DNA from: Rhizobiaceae bacterium
GTDB lineage: Bacteria > Pseudomonadota > Alphaproteobacteria > Rhizobiales > Rhizobiaceae
Direction of reading: 5' to 3'
DNA: 11,707 nt
Assembly: GCA_016793565.1 (NCBI GenBank)
Contig: JAEUMA010000447.1
Span: 1 to 11,707, forward strand
The translations under genes and the position numbers were made by a program. This document shows, one piece after another, positions 7,217 through 11,707 of this stretch. The number at the start of each line of letters is the position of its first letter. Within the stretch, counting starts at the first letter, position 1. The notes under the pieces are model-generated. The model ran no database searches, had not been told where the DNA came from, and was given only the letters and a program-made list of their open reading frames with translations.

Positions 7217-7246
7217 GTTGCGATGCACAAAATTGCCCGTTCCGCG
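7217..7246 (+). promoter_or_regulatory. Putative upstream element of the small secreted protein gene
   Basis: This is the second copy of the 30-base element described at 6584-6613, starting GTTGCG, with ACAAAATT in the middle and ending CCGCG. It lies in the 143-base gap (7176-7318) after the OmpA-like gene and 102 bases before the ATG at 7319. Shared sequence before two neighbouring genes suggests common control, but an intervening promoter was not clear and chance similarity in GC-rich DNA cannot be excluded. Confidence 0.25.
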
Positions 7247-7318
7247 AATGTCCGCGGGCCGCTACAGTTGAGCCGGCAACGGGCTGGAGGCAGCCTTGGG
7301 GTTTCAGGGAGCAGGACA

Positions 7319-7741
7319 ATGAGAGTTGGCATCGCGCCGGGTTTGGCGCTGATCGGTTTGGTCGCTCTGGCGGGCGCGGCCACAGCGCAGGAGAAGGCGT
7401 TCACCATCGAACTCAACGATGCGCAGGATATCGGCGGCGGGTGCCGCCTCGTCTATGTAGCCACCAACGACACGGGGGTCGCGCTGAAGAAGGCTTCCTA
7501 CGACGTGTTCACGTTCAAGTCAGACGGCAAGGTGGGGCAGTCGCTGGTGTTCCAGTTCGGAGCGTTTCCGGTCGGCAAGACCAAGGTTGTCCAGTTCGAC
7601 CTCGCCGGCCAGCCTTGCTCGGGCCTCTCCCGCCTGCTGGTCAACGACGTGACGGAATGCCAGGCGGACGGCGATAACCAGACGATCTGCATGGACGCGC
7701 TGAAGACGACCACGCGCACAGCGATCGGCTTCGGAATCTAG
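7319..7741 (+). CDS. Small secreted four-cysteine protein of unknown function
   Basis: A 140-residue exported protein that I do not recognise. Residues 1-23 form a clear signal peptide (Arg2, a hydrophobic stretch, ATA before Gln24). The mature part of about 117 residues has four cysteines (42, 100, 114, 124), an even number that fits two disulfides in the periplasm. Alternating hydrophobic residues (for example RLVYVATN, DVFTFKSDG, SLVFQFGAF, VVQFDLAG) suggest a small beta-sandwich domain. The start at 7319 is chosen because the signal peptide begins there and AGGGAG sits 7 bases upstream; an in-frame ATG at 7223 would hide it. The stop is only 7 bases before the ExbB-like gene, so the two are probably co-transcribed, which suggests that it is a periplasmic partner of that machine. 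Confidence 0.85.
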   Translation: MRVGIAPGLALIGLVALAGAATAQEKAFTIELNDAQDIGGGCRLVYVATNDTGVALKKASYDVFTFKSDGKVGQSLVFQFGAFPVGKTKVVQFDLAGQPCSGLSRLLVNDVTECQADGDNQTICMDALKTTTRTAIGFGI

Positions 7742-7748
7742 CGCACCG

Positions 7749-8444
7749 ATGCTCGAGGTTCTGTTCAAGCAGCTGACGGGCGCCGGCGGGCCGATCCTGA
7801 TCCTGCTTTTCCTGGTATCCATCGCGGCCACGGCGGTCACCATCTACAAGATCGGCCAGTTCTTGCAGATGGGCGTCGGCCGCTCCGAAGCGGCCCGCAG
7901 CGCCGTTGCCATCTGGACAGCCGGCGACCGCGCACGCGCGTTGCAGGAGGCGCGGCTGCAACGCTCCCCGACCTCGGCCGCTGTCGCCAGCGCCATGGCC
8001 TCCCTCGTCCGTTATCCCAGCGACCGCGAGCGGGCGCGCGAGCTCGCCGCGCAGACCGCGCTCGACCAGCTGACCACCATGTCCAGGCACCTGCGCATCC
8101 TGGAATCGATCGTGCAGGCGGCGCCGATGATGGGCCTGCTCGGCACGGTAATCGGCATGATATCGGCGTTCGGCGAACTGTCGGCGGCGGGCGGCGCCAT
8201 CGACCCTTCCGCACTGGCGAGCGGCATATGGGCGGCACTGCTCACAACCGCCGCGGGACTGGCCGTCGCGATACCGTTCTATTTCGTGTCGATCTGGCTG
8301 GAGTCGCGGGTCGACGAGGACCGAGCTACAATGGAGGCCGCCATAGGCGCCGTGCTCTACAGCGACGGGGTCGCCGAGCCTTCGAGGCCGCCTCTGGCCG
8401 ACACGCTCCGCCGTCCGCCGCTCTCGCGTCCCGCCTCGGGTTGA
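7749..8444 (+). CDS. MotA/TolQ/ExbB-family proton channel protein
   Basis: A 231-residue inner-membrane protein of the ExbB/TolQ family, which forms a pentameric channel around ExbD/TolR helices and uses the proton gradient. Three membrane segments are visible (about 15-35, 124-145, 160-182), with a cytoplasmic region between the first two. APMMGLLGTVIGMISAF (125-141) and LLTTAAGLAVAIPF (164-177) are the family signatures. Thr133 and Thr167 line up with E. coli ExbB Thr148 and Thr181. At the place of E. coli Glu176 there is Ala162, which is unusual. The C-terminus has a short Pro/Arg-rich tail (about 210-231). The start lies 7 bases after the preceding gene with no good ribosome binding site, so translation is probably coupled. 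It heads the ExbB-ExbD-ExbD-TonB-like unit. Confidence 0.93.
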   Translation: MLEVLFKQLTGAGGPILILLFLVSIAATAVTIYKIGQFLQMGVGRSEAARSAVAIWTAGDRARALQEARLQRSPTSAAVASAMASLVRYPSDRERARELAAQTALDQLTTMSRHLRILESIVQAAPMMGLLGTVIGMISAFGELSAAGGAIDPSALASGIWAALLTTAAGLAVAIPFYFVSIWLESRVDEDRATMEAAIGAVLYSDGVAEPSRPPLADTLRRPPLSRPASG

Positions 8445-8454
8445 GCGGCACACC

Positions 8455-8874
8455 ATGTCCGCCTCCATCCACCGGCGACGCCGCGTCGTATTCGTCCTCA
8501 CACCGCTGATCGACGTCATTTTTCTGCTGCTGATCTTCTTCATGCTGTCGTCGCAGATTGCGCCCTATTCCCTACTGCCCATCGGCCGCATCGTCGGGCA
8601 GGCTGCCGGGGACATGCCATCGGCTCCGGCGGAGGGCACCCTGCCCTCGATGACGCTGCGTGTCGCGCACGGCTTCGTCGCTGCGGGAGAGGAACGTATC
8701 CCGATCCCGGACCTCGCTGCGACCGCCGAACGGCTGCGCGGCGAAGGCATCTCCAGCTACGTGCTGATCGCCTCCTCGGCAGCGCAGGTGCAGGACATGG
8801 TGTCGGTCATGGAGGCCTTGGGTCGCAGCGAGGCTGCTGTGACCATGCTCCACGCGCAGGCCGGCGCGCCATGA
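8455..8874 (+). CDS. ExbD/TolR-family protein with intact membrane Asp
   Basis: A 139-residue protein with a short basic cytoplasmic start (RRRR, 7-10), one membrane helix (about 12-33) and a periplasmic domain. The helix begins LTPLIDVIFLLLIFF, with the family's essential proton-carrying Asp at residue 20 (E. coli ExbD Asp25, TolR Asp23). The periplasmic part (about 60-135) has the weakly conserved strand and helix pattern of ExbD/TolR, including a segment near residues 98-112 (SSYVLIASSA) where the family has its conserved hydrophobic strand. It lies 10 bases after the ExbB-like gene and overlaps the second ExbD gene by ATGA. It should supply the functional proton site of the motor. Confidence 0.92.
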   Translation: MSASIHRRRRVVFVLTPLIDVIFLLLIFFMLSSQIAPYSLLPIGRIVGQAAGDMPSAPAEGTLPSMTLRVAHGFVAAGEERIPIPDLAATAERLRGEGISSYVLIASSAAQVQDMVSVMEALGRSEAAVTMLHAQAGAP

Positions 8875-9290
8875 GCATCATTCCCGCGCAGCCGCGGCGA
8901 CCGAGGCCGGACTTCACGCTGAACATCATCAACGTGGTTTTCCTGCTGCTGCTTTTCTACCTGGTGACGGGAAGCCTCGCCAAACAGGCGGAGATCGAGG
9001 CGGATGTTCCGGTGACAGCCAACCTTCCGCTCGAACGCTTGCCGCGACCGCTGCTCCTGGTCACCGCGGCCGGCGAGCTCTTCATCGATGGCCAGCCGGT
9101 GTCGCGTGCCAACCTCGACGCGGCCGTGAGAGAAGTGCTCGCCCGCCATGAGGACGGCGCCTTCCTCAACATCCTGGCGGATCGTTCGATGCCCGCCAGC
9201 CTCTTCCTCGACATCGTCGCGCGCGCCGGCGCGGGTGGCGCACCGCTTCGCCTTGTGACCCTGCGTCAGCGGCTGGAGCCCGCGAAATGA
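8871..9290 (+). CDS. Second ExbD-family protein, membrane Asp replaced by Asn
   Basis: A 139-residue ExbD-like protein of the same length as its neighbour: a basic N-terminus (8-13), one membrane helix (about 16-35) and a periplasmic domain (about 55-139). The helix reads FTLNIINVVFLLLLFYLV. In alignment with the usual LTPLIDVVFLLL, both the Pro and the essential Asp are Asn here (Asn18, and Asn21 at codon AAC 8931-8933). It therefore lacks the normal proton acceptor. The reading frame is intact, the periplasmic domain looks well preserved (LLLVTAAGELFIDGQPV, about 61-77), and both ends overlap neighbours by ATGA, so it is not a decayed gene. It most likely pairs with the first ExbD to form an unequal dimer. 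The family call is firm; the pairing is inference. Confidence 0.9.
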   Translation: MSIIPAQPRRPRPDFTLNIINVVFLLLLFYLVTGSLAKQAEIEADVPVTANLPLERLPRPLLLVTAAGELFIDGQPVSRANLDAAVREVLARHEDGAFLNILADRSMPASLFLDIVARAGAGGAPLRLVTLRQRLEPAK

Positions 9291-10972
9291 CGCGCGACCC
9301 GGCATTATGGTCGATCGCCATCGGTGGCTCGCTGGCGATTCACGTCGGGTTGGCGGCCGGGCTGGGACTGATGCCGGCCTACCGTCCGCCTTCGCCTTTC
9401 GACGCCACGATCTCGATCGAATCGCTCTCTCGCGCGCTTGCCGATCAGGTTCCGGTCACCGCGGCCGCGTCGAACATCTCCACTGCCGTACTGGCCACAA
9501 CGGCGGCCGAACCCCAGAACACGCTCGACGCCAGCAAGGATTCCTTGCCCGCGCCGAACGCGGTGGTCGAGGGGACGACCGCGCAGACGGTACGCGACGC
9601 CGACATCGCGGAGACCGTGGAAATCGGCCCTGAGGCGCAGACGTCCACCGCATCGCGGACCAATGCCACGCCCGCAGCCGAGATATCCCCTGCCCTGGCG
9701 CCTGCGCAACCGAAGGCCCGAACGCTGGCGACCGTCGCCGGCGTGAGTGCTGCCGCGCAGACGAGCGCGCCAACGGCTTCGCCTGCGCCGGCCGCGCCGG
9801 CAGCTGCAATGGCGGCGCTACGGCCGCGCGCCGCAGGATCGCTCGTCGAACCCACTGCGGATCAGTCGTCTAGCCTCGTGAACACCGCAGTTCCGGCGAC
9901 AATGCTGGCCCCCTCCTCGTCCGCTCAAGCCACTCCCGAGACGTCGGCCTCGTCTTCCCGCTACGCCGAAACCGCTCCCGTGGCTATCGGCCGGGTTTCG
10001 ACGCCCCCCGGTTCGAGCGGCCTTGCGAGCGTTGCGGATACGCGGGCGACGGCAACGCCGGTAAACTCAAATCCTTCAGTCGCTATCCAAGGAACCGCGC
10101 CCGCCGTCAGCGGCAGCAGGGTCGCAAACCCCGGCTCGGCCGCAGCTTCCGTGCCGGCGGCCACAAGCCTGCGCGCAATCCTTCTGCCCGCAGCTTCGAT
10201 AGCACCCACGGGCGCCACTGCCGCCGCCATTGTCGGACCGACATCGGCGGCACCGGCGGCGGTTACGGCCGTCTCCGCCGTTGCGGTGGCGTCAGCACCG
10301 TCCGCGACACTTGCTCCGGTCGAACAGATGGTGTCCGCACCGACCGAAGACACCGGCGATGCCGGCTCACGCCTGCGCAGCTTCGTCGCAGGATATCGCG
10401 GGGGAGATTGCCTTCTTGCTGTCGCGGGCGGCGGCGAAACGGCTGAACTCGATGGATATACGGACAGGACGGCGGAGTTGGACCGCCTGACCGGCGAGGC
10501 ACGACAAACGGAAGGCATAGCCGTGAACGCACGCACCCATGCGGTTTCGGCAGCCCAGTGCGGCACGCTCGGGCTTCTCCGTGGCCTTGGCGAAACAGGA
10601 ACCCCCGAGCTGACCATCGCTGTCGACAATCCGACGATCGGCAGCGGCGAAGTTCTCACGGGCGCCATCGGCGGCTTCACGCAGCCGGAACGCTATCTGC
10701 TGGTCGTAGACGATGAAGGCAAGGTTCAGCCCGTACCGCGCCTGACATCGCTGGACGACGGTTCGGTGCGCTTCAGCGCGCCGATGACTCTTACCTCGGG
10801 ACCCGTGAACACCGTCCAGCTGCTCGTCGCCCTCGGCAGCGATCGTCCGCTGGACGGCATCGTTCCTGGCGAGCGCCAGCAGGCGGAAGCCTCCTTGCGC
10901 TTACTCCTCGAAAAGGCCGAGCGCATGGGCGCCAGGCTCGAATACGGCCTATCGTCCTTTTCGGTGCGGTGA
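9287..10972 (+). CDS. TonB/TolA-like membrane-anchored protein with Ala/Ser/Thr/Pro-rich spacer and novel C-terminal domain
   Basis: A 561-residue protein. One N-terminal membrane helix (about 6-30) carries Ser15 and His19 in SLAIH, the SxxxH motif by which TonB (Ser16/His20) and TolA (Ser18/His22) are energised by ExbB-ExbD or TolQ-TolR. Residues about 55-360 are a long low-complexity stretch rich in Ala, Thr, Ser and Pro with no cysteine, probably extended across the periplasm. The C-terminal part (about 362-555) is folded-looking and contains the protein's only two cysteines, Cys375 in GGDC and Cys425 in AAQC. It resembles neither the TonB nor the TolA C-terminus. It vaguely recalls a domain with a GGDC...QC pattern at the end of some alphaproteobacterial kinase- or caspase-like proteins, from memory only. 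The start overlaps the second ExbD stop by ATGA. It is presumably the force-transmitting arm of this system; its target is unknown. Confidence 0.85.
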   Translation: MTRDPALWSIAIGGSLAIHVGLAAGLGLMPAYRPPSPFDATISIESLSRALADQVPVTAAASNISTAVLATTAAEPQNTLDASKDSLPAPNAVVEGTTAQTVRDADIAETVEIGPEAQTSTASRTNATPAAEISPALAPAQPKARTLATVAGVSAAAQTSAPTASPAPAAPAAAMAALRPRAAGSLVEPTADQSSSLVNTAVPATMLAPSSSAQATPETSASSSRYAETAPVAIGRVSTPPGSSGLASVADTRATATPVNSNPSVAIQGTAPAVSGSRVANPGSAAASVPAATSLRAILLPAASIAPTGATAAAIVGPTSAAPAAVTAVSAVAVASAPSATLAPVEQMVSAPTEDTGDAGSRLRSFVAGYRGGDCLLAVAGGGETAELDGYTDRTAELDRLTGEARQTEGIAVNARTHAVSAAQCGTLGLLRGLGETGTPELTIAVDNPTIGSGEVLTGAIGGFTQPERYLLVVDDEGKVQPVPRLTSLDDGSVRFSAPMTLTSGPVNTVQLLVALGSDRPLDGIVPGERQQAEASLRLLLEKAERMGARLEYGLSSFSVR

Positions 10973-10986
10973 CCGGCGCGCCGCCC

Positions 10987-11565
10987 TCACTGGCGAACCG
11001 GCGGATTGCGAAGCGCCTGCAGCACGGTGACAATCAGGTCGCGATAGCGCAGGGCGTCGGTGTTCGTGACCGACAACTCGCCATCGGCCGTTTTTATGCG
11101 GATTTCACGCAGTTGCTTGACCAAGGCCTTGTCCGCAGGCTCCACACCGAGCGACTCGACAAGTTCCGTCATCGTGAGATGCTTCTTGCCGACCGCCCGT
11201 GCACGCAACGATGCCTGAAACCGAGCCAGTCGCTCCAGCGAACTCCAGCTTTGCAGCAGGCCATACTCGGCCGGGTATTCCTCTTCCTGCGCCAGAGCGT
11301 CGAGTTCCGCGTCGATAGCGGCCTGCCATTCGCCGCGTACCGCGTTGGCAGGCAGTTCCTTCGGCCGCCATGTAGCCAATCGCTCTGCCACCATCTCCTC
11401 GGCCGCCTCGATCAGCGGCGAGGCCTTGGGAAGTTGCGGGATTGTCACCTGACCGTTTCCGTTGGCCTTCGAAAGCAGGCCGCTGATCTGGCGACGAAAG
11501 AGCGCCATCCCGACGCCGAACACCGCCGGCCATTCCGACACGGCTATGAAATCCAACCAACCCAT
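10987..11565 (-). CDS. Membrane-anchored protein of unknown function
   Basis: A 192-residue protein that I do not recognise. An N-terminal hydrophobic stretch (about residues 5-23, ending before FRRQ) looks like a single membrane anchor or short re-entrant segment. The remainder is charged and mostly helical in character, with an acidic stretch AEEMVAERL (54-62) and EEEYPAEYG (94-102). A C-terminal helix-strand-helix region follows around LVKQLREIRIKT (148-159). No catalytic motif or cysteine is visible. The start is supported by AGAGGGG 7 bases upstream of the ATG at 11565-11563. It converges on the TonB-like gene with only 14 bases between the stops, so a shared operon is excluded. The coding call is fairly firm because of the start site, promoter-like sequence and coherent composition; the function is unknown. 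Confidence 0.8.
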   Translation of the reverse strand: MGWLDFIAVSEWPAVFGVGMALFRRQISGLLSKANGNGQVTIPQLPKASPLIEAAEEMVAERLATWRPKELPANAVRGEWQAAIDAELDALAQEEEYPAEYGLLQSWSSLERLARFQASLRARAVGKKHLTMTELVESLGVEPADKALVKQLREIRIKTADGELSVTNTDALRYRDLIVTVLQALRNPPVRQ

Positions 11566-11593
11566 GAAGCTACCCCTCTGGCTGCCTTCCGGG

Positions 11594-11621
11594 ATTTCAA
11601 ATGCTGCACTGCGATTGTCAA
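11594..11621 (-). promoter_or_regulatory. Putative sigma-70 promoter of the minus-strand gene
   Basis: Read on the minus strand, a perfect TTGACA (11621-11616) is followed by a 16-base spacer and TGAAAT (11599-11594, 4 of 6 to TATAAT). Transcription would start near 11587, leaving a leader of about 22 bases that contains the AGAGGGG ribosome binding site before the ATG at 11565. The remaining bases to the window end (11622-11707) show no further gene or clear motif. Confidence 0.5.
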
Positions 11622-11707
11622 ACGCGGAACTCAGCTTCGCGTCCCAATGCCGTCGATTTGATCTACACGGCCGCCCGCAGTTCAGAGCTGGGCAAAGCCT
11701 TCTGCGA

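Noticed and set aside
7223..7318. ATG at 7223 as an earlier start of the small secreted protein
   Set aside because: It would bury the signal peptide behind 32 basic and polar residues, and AGGGAG fits the ATG at 7319.
8871..9290. Second ExbD as a pseudogene because the key Asp is missing
   Set aside because: The frame is complete, the length matches its neighbour, the other features are kept, and both ends are tightly coupled to neighbouring genes.
9450..10370. Repeat array or recombination hot-spot in the low-complexity part of the TonB-like gene
   Set aside because: The repetition is in amino-acid composition (Ala, Thr, Ser, Pro); I see no true tandem DNA repeat unit.
10973..10986. Bidirectional terminator between the convergent genes
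   Set aside because: GGCGCGCC at 10975-10982 is palindromic but has no loop or T-run, and the gap is too short for a standard terminator.

Overview
The window is GC-rich and densely packed with genes, and reads as chromosomal DNA of an alphaproteobacterium, most likely order Rhizobiales (Mesorhizobium/Aminobacter-like). That placement rests on codon use, protein style and the habit of keeping sugar ABC operons beside a LacI regulator; no rRNA or other marker gene is present. There are no tRNAs, insertion sequences, CRISPR arrays or phage genes. Thirteen protein genes are supported. Every gap between genes is shorter than about 215 bases.

Region 1 (80-6571, + strand) is a complete sugar-acid uptake operon. 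In order it holds a LacI-family regulator very similar to the gluconate repressor GntR, a periplasmic binding protein, a double-domain RbsA-type ATPase, two RbsC-type permeases and a gluconokinase. The regulator and the kinase together point to gluconate (or something converted to it) as the substrate. A perfect 14-bp palindrome (1146-1159) of LacI-operator type lies on a plausible promoter just before the binding-protein gene. A leader hairpin may mask that gene's ribosome binding site, and a strong stem-loop follows the gene.

Region 2 (6654-10972, + strand) is the most interesting part. An OmpA-like peptidoglycan-binding protein and a small secreted four-cysteine protein are followed by ExbB/TolQ, ExbD, a second ExbD and a 561-residue TonB/TolA-like protein. 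The last four form a tight unit with ATGA overlaps. The layout recalls Ton and Tol-Pal force-transmitting machines but matches neither. The second ExbD has Asn in place of the essential membrane Asp. ExbB lacks the usual membrane Glu. The TonB-like protein keeps the SxxxH membrane motif but ends in a domain that is neither TonB nor TolA. I propose an undescribed or poorly described proton-driven envelope system in which the two ExbD chains may work as an unequal pair.

Region 3 (10987-11707) holds a convergent minus-strand gene for a 192-residue, probably membrane-anchored protein of unknown function with its own promoter-like sequence, then 142 bases with no further gene that I can see.
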